From NCBI GenBank assembly GCA_019243635.1, contig JAFAUB010000158.1:17156-81155 (forward strand): 64,000 bases of DNA, read 5' to 3'. The stretch's first letter is position 1, and each line of letters opens with the position of its first letter. Shown here piece by piece: positions 1 through 7,257 of the stretch. This DNA comes from Pseudonocardiales bacterium (GTDB taxonomy: Bacteria > Actinomycetota > Actinomycetes > Mycobacteriales > Pseudonocardiaceae). The position numbers were made by a program, and so were the translations under genes. The notes under the pieces were generated by a model. That model worked only from the letters and a program-made list of their open reading frames with translations, was not told the origin of the DNA and ran no database searches.

Positions 1-629
1 ACCACGCGGTCGGCCTCGGTCTCGCCGATGCCGACCAGGATCCCGGTGGTGAACGGGATCGCCAGCTCACCCGCCGCATGCAGGGTGGCCAGCCGCCGGT
101 CCGGGTGCTTGTCCGGCGCACCGCGGTGCGCGGCCAGGTCCGACCGCGACGACTCGATCATCATTCCCTGGCTGGCGGTCACCTCGCGCAGCGCGGCCAG
201 CTCCTCGCGGTGCAACGCGCCGGCGTTGGCGTGTGGGAGCAGCCCGGTCTGCTCGAGCACCGCGCGGCATGCCGTCACCAGGTAGTCCACCGTGGAGCCG
301 TACCTGTGCTCGGTCAGCCAGCTCCGGGCGGACGGGTAGCGGTGCTCGGGGCGCTCACCGAGGGTGAACAGCGCCTCGTGGCAACCCAGCTCCGCGCCCC
401 GGTGGGCGACCGCCAGCACCTCGTCGAGCTCCAGGTAGGCTGATGGCAGCTCGCGGGGAGCGTGCGCGAAGGTGCAGTAGCCGCAGCGGTCCCGGCACAG
501 CATGGTCAACGGCAGGAACACTTTCGGTGAGTAGGTCACCCGCGTGCCGTGCACTGCGTCCCGTACCGCGCGAGCCCGTCCCAGCAGCTCCGCAGTCCCC
601 ACCCGAGTGAGCCCGCCCCCGCCGCTCAT
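1..629 (-). CDS. fbiC: FO synthase FbiC/CofG, N-terminal part (cut by window edge)
   Basis: Radical-SAM enzyme of coenzyme F420 biosynthesis. With the CofH activity it makes the deazaflavin chromophore FO from tyrosine and 5-amino-6-ribitylaminouracil in the cytosol. The frame opens at ATG 629-627 and runs off the left edge, giving about 209 residues. The iron-sulfur motif CRDRCGYC (CxxxCxxC) sits at residues 45-52 after VFLPLTML, and TGILVGIGETEADR near the visible end is the family's SAM-binding strand. Only the CofG half is in view, so the actinobacterial CofG-CofH fusion (FbiC) cannot be told from a free CofG; the symbol follows the usual actinobacterial form. The N-terminal lead before the cluster is shorter than I recall for mycobacterial FbiC. 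The gene follows the diguanylate cyclase on the same strand, with two hairpins between them. Confidence 0.85.
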   Translation of the reverse strand, partial: MSGGGGLTRVGTAELLGRARAVRDAVHGTRVTYSPKVFLPLTMLCRDRCGYCTFAHAPRELPSAYLELDEVLAVAHRGAELGCHEALFTLGERPEHRYPSARSWLTEHRYGSTVDYLVTACRAVLEQTGLLPHANAGALHREELAALREVTASQGMMIESSRSDLAAHRGAPDKHPDRRLATLHAAGELAIPFTTGILVGIGETEADRV

Positions 630-650
630 CACATTCTCCCGCCCACTCCG

Positions 651-723
651 CCCGATGTGGAGGCATATCGGGGCTGTTCCGGACTCTATAGCCCCGATAT
701 GGAGACATATCGGGGCTATAGAG
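651..723. repeat. Two tandem GAGA-loop palindromes (terminator-like)
   Basis: Two hairpins sit between the 3' end of the cyclase gene and fbiC. The second (684-723) has two perfect 18-base arms, 684-701 and 706-723, around a 4-base GAGA loop; its core is CCCCGATATG/CATATCGGGG. The first (651-673) is a weaker copy, CCCGATGTG-GAGG-CATATCGGG. The stronger hairpin includes the stop codon of the cyclase (716-718). A related pair occurs near 50.8 kb. Ending transcripts is the simplest role, but there is no clear T-tract. Confidence 0.7.
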
Positions 724-1972
724 GCGCGGGCGTCGCGAGACGTACGCGGTCGCGGCCGGCGGCTTTGGCCGCCATCAGGGCGCCGTCGGCGGCAAGGAGC
801 AGCTGGTCGATCTCGTCGCCGTCGTTGGGTCTGACCGCCGCCCCGATCGACACCGATATGCCGTCCACCGTGACTGGCCGATCGAGTGGACCGTCGACCA
901 GGACGCGCAGCCGCCTGATGCACTCGCGGATCCGGTCCGCGATGTGCTCGACCTGGGCGGTTCCCACACCGGGCAGCAGGATTACGAACTCTTCGCCGCC
1001 GAAGCGCCCGACCAGGTCGTAGGGCCGGGTTTGGCAGCGGAGCTCATCGGCGACGGCGCGCAGCAGCTGATCGCCGACGAGATGCCCCATCCGGTCGTTG
1101 AACGACTTGAAATGATCCAGGTCCAGCATCAGCACTCCGAGCGGGTCGGCGAGCCGGCGGGCCCGTTCGAGCTCCCGGCCGGCCGCCTCGCGCCAGAAGC
1201 CCACTGTGAGCAGACCGGTCTTGCTGTCGGTGCGGGCGGCCTGCTGGAAGTGCGGTAGCAGTAATGCGCGGTGCAGCGCGAACACGGTGATCATGAGGAC
1301 GGGGGTCAGCCACGGCTCCCAGGTCAGCATCAGGGCGAGCGCGGCTCCCAGCCCGAGCGAGGCCGCCACGACGACCTGCTCGCCTGAGTCGGGCGGGACT
1401 TGGCGGGCCGGCTGGAGCGGGTCGGATATTCTCACGGCGCCGACCACCAATGCATAGTTGACCAGCCAGTAGACCACCCCGGCGCCGATCAGGACGGCGA
1501 GCCCCGGCGGGCCGTGCGGGATGATCGGGTACCCGGCGGGCTGGAGGAGTTGCAGGACTGCGACGGCGGCAGTGGACGCTAGCACCGTCGTCGCGCCAGA
1601 GAACAGCTTGCGGTACAGCCTGCCGGAGCCACCCCGGTACCAGGAGTGCAGGTAGACCACCACGGCGACGGCGAAGACCAGCGGTAGCGGAACCGACAGC
1701 GCCGCCGCGAAGATCCACAAGGAGGTGAGGTCCGTGAGCAGGCCGTTGCTCGTAGCGCGCTCACGCAGGCTCTCGATCCGGCGAACCGCTTCCCGGTGGA
1801 CGGCCGCCCCGGCGAGCAGCAGCCCGAAGCGGAACAGATCGCCGGAGCGGACCGGTATCGCCGCGATCATCCCGGCGGCCAGCGCTACCGCGGCGATGTC
1901 CACGGCGAGGACATAGGCGATGACGACTTTCCGCTCGCGCCACAGCTTCCACCGCCGCAGGTGCGCAGCCAT
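716..1972 (-). CDS. Membrane diguanylate cyclase (GGDEF)
   Basis: Probable enzyme making the second messenger c-di-GMP from two GTP at the inner face of the membrane. Residues about 15-235 are hydrophobic, with several predicted membrane spans (for example VIAYVLAVDIAAVALAAGMI). A GGDEF domain follows, with LDLDHFKSFNDRMGH and an intact GGEEF signature starting near residue 325, so catalysis is expected. I chose the ATG at 1972, just before the first membrane span (MAAHLRRWKLWRERK). The frame stays open upstream to GTG 2029 and GTG 2134, but that stretch has weaker codon bias and no good ribosome site at 2134; GTG 2029 has GGGGGA nearby and is a real alternative. No input domain other than the membrane part is visible. 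The stop codon lies inside a strong hairpin. Confidence 0.85.
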   Translation of the reverse strand: MAAHLRRWKLWRERKVVIAYVLAVDIAAVALAAGMIAAIPVRSGDLFRFGLLLAGAAVHREAVRRIESLRERATSNGLLTDLTSLWIFAAALSVPLPLVFAVAVVVYLHSWYRGGSGRLYRKLFSGATTVLASTAAVAVLQLLQPAGYPIIPHGPPGLAVLIGAGVVYWLVNYALVVGAVRISDPLQPARQVPPDSGEQVVVAASLGLGAALALMLTWEPWLTPVLMITVFALHRALLLPHFQQAARTDSKTGLLTVGFWREAAGRELERARRLADPLGVLMLDLDHFKSFNDRMGHLVGDQLLRAVADELRCQTRPYDLVGRFGGEEFVILLPGVGTAQVEHIADRIRECIRRLRVLVDGPLDRPVTVDGISVSIGAAVRPNDGDEIDQLLLAADGALMAAKAAGRDRVRLATPAPL

Positions 1973-2265
1973 CAGGCTGCGCCCCGGTACGAGGCACTCG
2001 AACCCATCGAACCCATGGCTCACACTCACTAGGTCCCCCGGTAGTGACGTTGAGCGATCTCCCTCAGGGTAATCGGTGGGCGACTCTTTGTCATCCTCCG
2101 AGCGGAGTGCCACATCCAGCAGGCTTTTCGTCACTGTCAGCTATGGGGCACCGCTGAATGGGTTAATGCTACCGAGGAGCGGTGAGCCGGCATTTCCCGT
2201 GCGCCGAGCGCCGCTGGTATGAAGTGTCACCCAACGTTGCGTCATGCGCCGGCGAGGGAGTGGTG

Positions 2266-3297
2266 GTGAGGAGACGAGGGCGACTGCCGGCCGTGCTTGC
2301 GTTGGTATGCGTGGTCCCCGCCATGGTGCTGTCCTGCTCCAGCGGTGCGCTCCCGACCCCGTCGCGGGCCCTCGCCCCGCCGGTCTCGCGGATTCCGGCC
2401 AGTCCGCTCGCGCCCAGTCCGCTCGCGCCGAGCTCGACCCCACCGAGCCCGCCCCCGGCTTCGCCGTTCACCGGCCTGCCCACCGACCTCGACGCGCCAG
2501 TACTCTGTGTCAAGATCGACAATACCGCGCAGGCCCGCCCACAAAGCGGACTCGAGCTGGCGGACCTGGTCTATGTCGAACCGGTCGAGGGCGGCCTGAG
2601 CCGGCTGCTCGCGGTGTATCAGTCCAGGGTTCCGTCGGTGGTGGGGCCGGTGCGCAGCACGCGCGCGTCCGACGTGCAGCTGCTGGCCAACTTCGGTCGG
2701 CCCGCGTTGGCGTTCTCCGGCGCGGCGCCCGTGGTCGGCGCGCTGGTGTCACACGCGCCGGTGCTTGACGTCTCGGCCTTGGCGCGGCCGGGCGACTATT
2801 ACCGCGACCGGCGAAGGCCCATACCGCACAACCTCTATGGCGAGGCCAACCTGCTACGCCAGGGCGGCGCGCCACCGCGGGACATCGGGTTCCGTTTCGG
2901 GCCCACGCCGCCCGGCGGTCGTCCGGTGCCGGCGACCGAAGTCTGGTATCCGGCGACCACCATCGGGGTGCAGTGGGTGCCGGCGGAGGCTAGGTGGGTG
3001 ATCTCCATGGACGGTACGCCGCTCACCTCCGCATCTGGACCGCGGCCCGGGGCGGCGACCGTGGTGCTGCAGCGGGTGTCGGTGCGTGACACCTCGGTCC
3101 GCGACGCCGCCGGGTCACCGTCGCCATTCGCGGCGACGGTGGGCGCCGGTGACGCGGTCGTGCTCCGCGACGGACTCGCCTTCACCGGGCGCTGGTCGCA
3201 CCCGGCCCCAGACACGAGCACCATGTTCACCCTGCCGGATGGTTCACCGTTGACCTTCGCGCCCGGCCCGGTGTGGGTGGTGCTGGCGCCGGCCTAG
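2266..3297 (+). CDS. DUF3048 (YerB-like) lipoprotein
   Basis: Secreted lipoprotein of the DUF3048 family; biochemical role unknown. The start at GTG 2266 is placed by GAGGGA six bases upstream; GTG 2260 and 2263 are in the same run. The first 24 residues form a lipoprotein signal with basic RRRGR, a hydrophobic core and lipobox VLSC (Cys24). A Ser/Pro/Ala-rich linker follows. The DUF3048 domain then carries CVKIDNTAQARPQSGLELAD, YVEPVEGG and VGPVRSTRASDVQLLANFG. A C-terminal part ends in VWVVLAP. Length (343 residues) is normal for the family. It is divergent from the cyclase and has no obvious operon partner; the copper regulator starts 150 bases downstream. Family assignment is firm, function open. 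Confidence 0.85.
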   Translation: MRRRGRLPAVLALVCVVPAMVLSCSSGALPTPSRALAPPVSRIPASPLAPSPLAPSSTPPSPPPASPFTGLPTDLDAPVLCVKIDNTAQARPQSGLELADLVYVEPVEGGLSRLLAVYQSRVPSVVGPVRSTRASDVQLLANFGRPALAFSGAAPVVGALVSHAPVLDVSALARPGDYYRDRRRPIPHNLYGEANLLRQGGAPPRDIGFRFGPTPPGGRPVPATEVWYPATTIGVQWVPAEARWVISMDGTPLTSASGPRPGAATVVLQRVSVRDTSVRDAAGSPSPFAATVGAGDAVVLRDGLAFTGRWSHPAPDTSTMFTLPDGSPLTFAPGPVWVVLAPA

Positions 3298-3365
3298 CCG
3301 TCGGCGGGGTCGCCGCAGTGACCTCCGACCCGCCCGGGTGGCACGGAGATACCAGTGGTACATCG

Positions 3366-3382
3366 ATACGAGTGGGGGGTAT
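3366..3382. promoter_or_regulatory. Candidate CsoR operator
   Basis: ATAC-N9-GTAT with a G-run spacer lies about 65 bases ahead of csoR, followed by a second GGGGTAT at 3397-3403. CsoR operators are G/C-tract pseudopalindromes bounded by TA-rich ends, and CsoR normally represses its own copper operon. The match is by eye and there is no clean -35/-10 pair to anchor it. Confidence 0.35.
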
Positions 3383-3446
3383 GTTGGTACCTGGCAGGGG
3401 TATGACCGAGGGTTCACGAGCCGAGGGGTCGAGAGAGGGCAGCGCA

Positions 3447-3725
3447 GTGGCGAGCTACACGAAGGACCGGGACGCCTACCTCAACCGGCTCCGCCGGATC
3501 GAGGGCCAGATACGTGGTCTGCAGCGCATGGTGGAGCAGGACCAGTACTGCATCGATGTCCTGACCCAGGTCTCGGCCGCCACGAAGGCACTGCAATCCT
3601 TCGCGCTGGTTCTGCTCGAAGAACATATGGCTACCTGCGTGGTGGACGCCGCGGCCGATCAGGCCGATGCCGGCGTCAAGGTCAAGGAAGCGGCCGACGC
3701 GATCGCTCGCCTGGTCCGCTCGTGA
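3447..3725 (+). CDS. csoR: Copper-sensing repressor CsoR
   Basis: Cytosolic Cu(I)-responsive repressor of the CsoR/RcnR family; copper binding releases it from the cop promoter. The start at GTG 3447 is set by GAGAGAGGG seven bases upstream and gives 92 residues, the usual size. The Cu(I) ligands Cys-His-Cys are present at C35 (DQYCIDVL), H60 and C64 (EEHMATC), with the normal HxxxC spacing. The helix LNRLRRIEGQIRGLQRMVE is the typical DNA-contacting region. It heads a tight operon csoR-copZ-copA with a 44-base gap to copZ. This context plus the CHC ligand set argues for copper rather than nickel/cobalt (RcnR) or sulfide sensing (CstR). Auto-repression is likely from a G-rich palindrome just upstream. 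Confidence 0.93.
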   Translation: MASYTKDRDAYLNRLRRIEGQIRGLQRMVEQDQYCIDVLTQVSAATKALQSFALVLLEEHMATCVVDAAADQADAGVKVKEAADAIARLVRS

Positions 3726-3769
3726 CGCGCCGCGCGGCACACCGCAACGAGCCCGAGGAGGTCATCGAC

Positions 3770-4000
3770 ATGGGGGACACCGCCACCATCAGCGAGTACA
3801 TCGTCACGGGGATGGTCTGCCAGCACTGCGTCTCGGCGGTGACGCGAGAGGTCGGCGCCATCGAGGGCGTGACCGATGTGCTGGTCGACCTCGCCACCGG
3901 CCGGGTCACCATCACCAGTGACAGGCCCCTGGACGATGTCGCGGTCCGCGCCGCGATCGACGAGGCCGGCTACGAGAGTTCCGCTGAGAGCTCCGGCTGA
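3770..4000 (+). CDS. copZ: Copper chaperone CopZ (HMA domain)
   Basis: Small cytosolic metallochaperone thought to hand Cu(I) to the CopA ATPase. It is a single heavy-metal-associated domain of 76 residues with the metal motif GMVCQHC (GMxCxxC) near residues 14-20, then VTREVGAIEGVTDVLVDL and VRAAIDEAGYE, the normal HMA fold pattern. ATG 3770 is preceded by GAGGAG at 3755-3760. It sits between csoR and copA; only two bases separate its stop from the copA start, so translational coupling is likely. The short acidic tail ESSAESSG is unremarkable. Confidence 0.93.
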   Translation: MGDTATISEYIVTGMVCQHCVSAVTREVGAIEGVTDVLVDLATGRVTITSDRPLDDVAVRAAIDEAGYESSAESSG

Positions 4001-4002
4001 GC

Positions 4003-6234
4003 ATGTTTCACACCGGTGAGCGCAACCACCAGGTCGAGCTGGTGATCGGTGGGATGACGTGTGCGTCCTGCGCGGCGCGCATCGAAAAGAAGCTCAACCG
4101 GCTCGAGGGAGTCAACGCCAGCGTCAACTACGCCACCGAGAAGGCCCGAGTCAGCTACGCCGACGGGGTCGCGCCTGAGGACCTCGTGGCGACCGTGACG
4201 CGCACCGGCTACACCGCCGAGCTACCTCAGTCCGCTGACACCGAGGGTGCCGACCTCCTCGTATTGCGGGAACGGCTGGTGGGTAGCGCCGTGCTGGCCA
4301 CCCAAGTGATCGCGATGTCGATGGTGGCGATGGTGCCGGGCCTGCGGGTGCCGCACAACTTCGAGTCGCTGTCGCTTTTCCTCACCGTCCCGGTCGTGAC
4401 GTGGGGGGCATGGCCCTTCCACCGGGCCGCGTGGCGGAACCTGCAGCACGGCGCGGCCACCATGGACACGCTGATCTCGATGGGTGTGTTGGCCGCGTTC
4501 CTGTGGAGCTGCTACGCATGGTTCGTCGGTAACGGCCTGTTCCCCCGGCACGAGGTCGTCGCCTCGGGGTACCACTCCCATGGCAAGGTCTACTTCGAGG
4601 TCGCCGCCGGCGTCACGGTGTTCCTGCTGGCCGGCCGCTACTTCGAAGCACGCTCCAAACGGCGCGCGGGCGCGGCGCTGCGCGCGTTGCTCGACCTCGG
4701 CGCCTCGGACGTCGCGGTGCTGCGAGGCGGGCGGGAGACGCGCATCCCCATCGAGGCGCTCGTGGTCGGCGATGAGTTCGTGGTCCGCCCGGGGGAGAAG
4801 ATCGCCACCGACGGGGAGGTGGTGGAGGGGTCCGCTGCGGTTGACGAGAGCATGCTGACCGGTGAGTCGGTGCCGATCGAGGTCGGACCGGGTTCGGTCG
4901 TCATCGGTGGGACGGTGAACGCGTCCGGTCGGCTGCGGGTGCGGGCCTGTCGGGTCGGTACCCAGACTCGGCTCGCGCAGATAGCGCGGTTGGTGGAGGG
5001 CGCGCAGAGCGGCAAGGCCGAGGTGCAGCGGCTGGCTGACCGGGTCTCGGCGGTGTTCGTGCCAGTCGTGATCGTGCTCGCGGTGGCTACCCTGTGTGTC
5101 TGGCTGGTCGTCGGTGCCCCGGTCGGGACCGCGTTCGCCGCCGCGGTCGCGGTATTGATCGTCGCTTGTCCGTGTGCGCTCGGGCTGGCCACGCCCACCG
5201 CGCTGCTGGTCGGTACCGGTCGCGGTGCGCAGCTGGGCATCCTCATCAGGGGACCCGAGGTGTTGGAGTGCACCCGGCGGGTGGACACCGTGTTGCTGGA
5301 CAAGACCGGAACGGTGACCACGGGCGCGATGACTCTGGTCGATGTGCTGCCCGCGGCCGGCGAGAGCGTCGAGGAGGTGCTGGGCCGGGCCGCCGCGGTG
5401 GAGGATGCCTCGGAGCATCCCGTCGGCGCCGCGATCGCCGCCGGGGGTCGCCAGCGGCTGGGGACGCTGCCCGCGGTAGTCGGTTTCCGCTCGGTGCGGG
5501 GGCTGGGAGTGCACGGTGAGGTGCACGGTGGCGTGATGGTGGCGGTGGGTCGGCCGACCTGGTTGGCCGAGCGGTGGTCGGTGCCATTGCCTGACACGTT
5601 GGCTTCGGCCGCGGCCCAGGCGGAGGCCTGCGGCCGTACCGTCGTCGCGGTGGCGTGGGATGGCCGGATGCGTGGCCTGCTCTCGGTGGCCGACACGGTG
5701 AAGCAGAGCAGTGCCGAGGCGGTGCGCCTGCTGCGCGAGCTGGGGCTGATCCCGGTGCTGCTCACCGGTGATAATGAGACCGTTGCCCGCGCTGTGGCCG
5801 CTGAGGTCGGGATCGACACGGTGATCGCGGGGGTGCTGCCCGAAGACAAGGTCGAACAGGTGCGCCGGCTCCAGCGGGCCGGTCGGATCGTGGCGATGGT
5901 CGGTGATGGGGTCAACGACGCTGCGGCGCTGGCCCAGGCTGATCTGGGGCTGGCCATGGGCACCGGCACCGATGCCGCCATCGAGGCCGGCGACCTCACT
6001 CTGGTACGCGGTGACCTGCGAGTGGTCGCCGATGCTATCCGGCTGTCCCGCCGCACCTTGCGCACCATCAAGGGCAACCTGTGCTGGGCCTTCGGCTACA
6101 ACGTGGCCGCGCTCCCACTGGCCGCGACGGGCCTGCTCAACCCCATGATCGCCGGAGCGGCGATGGCGTTCTCCTCGGTGTTCGTGGTGTCCAACAGCCT
6201 CCGCCTGCGCGGTTTCCACCCTCTGACCCCCTGA
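4003..6234 (+). CDS. copA: P1B-type Cu(I)-exporting ATPase CopA
   Basis: Inner-membrane pump that exports Cu(I) at the cost of ATP. At 743 residues it is normal for the class. An N-terminal HMA domain has GGMTCASC; membrane helices follow; the actuator TGES motif is in MLTGESVPIE; the membrane metal site is C389-P390-C391 (ACPCALGLATP); the phosphorylated aspartate is D433 in DKTGTVTTG; the ATP-binding HP motif is EHPVGAAI; and the hinge is VGDGVNDAAALAQ. CPC together with the CsoR/CopZ neighbours makes Cu(I) (Ag(I)) the substrate, as opposed to Zn/Cd or Co pumps. The start ATG is 2 bases after copZ. A long inverted repeat ends the operon 10 bases downstream. Confidence 0.95.
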   Translation: MFHTGERNHQVELVIGGMTCASCAARIEKKLNRLEGVNASVNYATEKARVSYADGVAPEDLVATVTRTGYTAELPQSADTEGADLLVLRERLVGSAVLATQVIAMSMVAMVPGLRVPHNFESLSLFLTVPVVTWGAWPFHRAAWRNLQHGAATMDTLISMGVLAAFLWSCYAWFVGNGLFPRHEVVASGYHSHGKVYFEVAAGVTVFLLAGRYFEARSKRRAGAALRALLDLGASDVAVLRGGRETRIPIEALVVGDEFVVRPGEKIATDGEVVEGSAAVDESMLTGESVPIEVGPGSVVIGGTVNASGRLRVRACRVGTQTRLAQIARLVEGAQSGKAEVQRLADRVSAVFVPVVIVLAVATLCVWLVVGAPVGTAFAAAVAVLIVACPCALGLATPTALLVGTGRGAQLGILIRGPEVLECTRRVDTVLLDKTGTVTTGAMTLVDVLPAAGESVEEVLGRAAAVEDASEHPVGAAIAAGGRQRLGTLPAVVGFRSVRGLGVHGEVHGGVMVAVGRPTWLAERWSVPLPDTLASAAAQAEACGRTVVAVAWDGRMRGLLSVADTVKQSSAEAVRLLRELGLIPVLLTGDNETVARAVAAEVGIDTVIAGVLPEDKVEQVRRLQRAGRIVAMVGDGVNDAAALAQADLGLAMGTGTDAAIEAGDLTLVRGDLRVVADAIRLSRRTLRTIKGNLCWAFGYNVAALPLAATGLLNPMIAGAAMAFSSVFVVSNSLRLRGFHPLTP

Positions 6235-6243
6235 TCCCCCTTC

Positions 6244-6307
6244 CGCCATTCGGAGCCGAGCTGCGGTCCCGGGACCCACACGGAGCGTCACCCGGCTCCG
6301 AATGGCG
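6244..6307. terminator. Convergent-gene stem-loop
   Basis: A perfect 15-base inverted repeat, CGCCATTCGGAGCCG at 6244-6258 and its complement at 6293-6307, spans a 34-base loop. It lies between the ends of copA (plus) and the HIT gene (minus), where a two-way terminator is expected. No poly-T follows, which is common in high-G+C genomes. Confidence 0.7.
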
Positions 6308-6321
6308 ATCTCTGGAGTGGT

Positions 6322-6747
6322 TCAGCCGGGTATCTGGTTGGTGTGGCCGGCCGTGCGTAGGGCTTCGCGTAGGGTGCTCGCGGCGGCATCCAGGTCGGCT
6401 GGGTCGGGGTTGTGGTCGGCTCCGTCGAAGTTGAAGTCGTCGATGGTCCACGTGGGGAACACGTGGACGTGCAGATGCGCTACCTCGAACCCGGCGACCA
6501 CCAGGCCGGCCCGTGGCGCGTCGAAGCCTGCTTTCTGCGCCGCGCCGATGCGCCTGGCCACCACCATGAGATGGGCCATCAGCTCGTCGTCGGCATCGGT
6601 CCACTCGTCGACCTCGGCACGGGGGACGACCAGGGTGTGCCCAGGCCGCAGCGGAGCGATGGTGAGAAACGCGACGCAACATTCGTCACGCCAGATGAAC
6701 CGGCCTGGGATCTCGCCCTCGATGATGCGGCTGAACAGCGTCGACAC
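6322..6747 (-). CDS. HIT-family nucleotide hydrolase
   Basis: Histidine-triad protein of 141 residues. The family hydrolyses or transfers nucleoside monophosphates from dinucleotides, AMP-lysine-type adducts or related compounds in the cytosol. The active-site triad HLHVHVF is at residues 91-97 (H91, H93, H95). The N-terminal FSRIIEGEIPGRFIWRDE, with its metal/substrate region followed by FLTIAPLRPGHTLVVP, is typical of HINT-like bacterial members. Asp/Glu-rich loops and the C-terminal tail match the actinobacterial group. It faces copA across a stem-loop, and the NYN gene lies upstream on the same strand 30 bases away, so the two may be co-transcribed. The exact substrate cannot be read from sequence. 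Confidence 0.9.
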   Translation of the reverse strand: MSTLFSRIIEGEIPGRFIWRDECCVAFLTIAPLRPGHTLVVPRAEVDEWTDADDELMAHLMVVARRIGAAQKAGFDAPRAGLVVAGFEVAHLHVHVFPTWTIDDFNFDGADHNPDPADLDAAASTLREALRTAGHTNQIPG

Positions 6748-6777
6748 GGTTCTCCTCCTTGGTGACAGTGCTGAAGA

Positions 6778-7200
6778 TCACGGTGCGGTGGAGTGTCCTA
6801 GCCAGGAGCGCAGCGCAGCGCCACCGTCCGCGGCTGGGTCGGTGGCGGTGATCCGGGGGCCGGCGAACGCCCGGGAGCGGCTTGAGATCCCGCCGACCAG
6901 TAACACCGGGCCGGGATGGCGTCGTGCCAGCTGCGCGAAGTCCCCGTCGCCGGTGGCCAGCAGCAGCGGCTGGTCATCGGCGTGGTATGCGCGGGCCAGC
7001 AGCAGGTCCGCGCCCTGCCAGCCGCTGGCCGGCAGAACCTGTGCCCGCGGCGACCAGTCGAGGGCCTCCAACGCGGTCGGCGCGCCGGCCACCACGACGT
7101 CGGCGGATGGTGCGGCCTGCAGTGCCGCGACGAGCAGACGCAGCCGCGGCACATCGAGGTTGTCCGCGTCGACCAGTACCTGCACGGATCGATCATGCAC
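6778..7200 (-). CDS. NYN-domain putative RNase
   Basis: Small protein of the NYN/PIN-like nuclease fold. It has VQVLVDADNLDVPR near the start (the first acidic residue of the metal site is in VDADN), GADLLLARAY in the middle and LLLATGDGDFAQLARRH (second acidic patch, GDGDF), then VLLVGG. This order of acidic motifs is what NYN-type metal-dependent RNases show. No partner domain is present. GTG 7200 puts the first strand near the N-terminus; GTG 7233 is possible but would run further under the neighbouring plus-strand gene. It is followed on the same strand by the HIT gene. RNA substrate and role are unknown. Confidence 0.7.
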   Translation of the reverse strand: MHDRSVQVLVDADNLDVPRLRLLVAALQAAPSADVVVAGAPTALEALDWSPRAQVLPASGWQGADLLLARAYHADDQPLLLATGDGDFAQLARRHPGPVLLVGGISSRSRAFAGPRITATDPAADGGAALRSWLGHSTAP

Positions 7201-7257
7201 CAGCCCGGTGGTACGGGTTTCTACGCCCTGCACGATCAGTTGTGCGAAGCTTCTCCG

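Noticed and set aside
4222..6291. 689-residue open frame antisense to copA
   Set aside because: It is fully opposite a complete CopA with all motifs; Arg/Gly/His/Gln-rich content is typical of antisense frames in high-G+C DNA.
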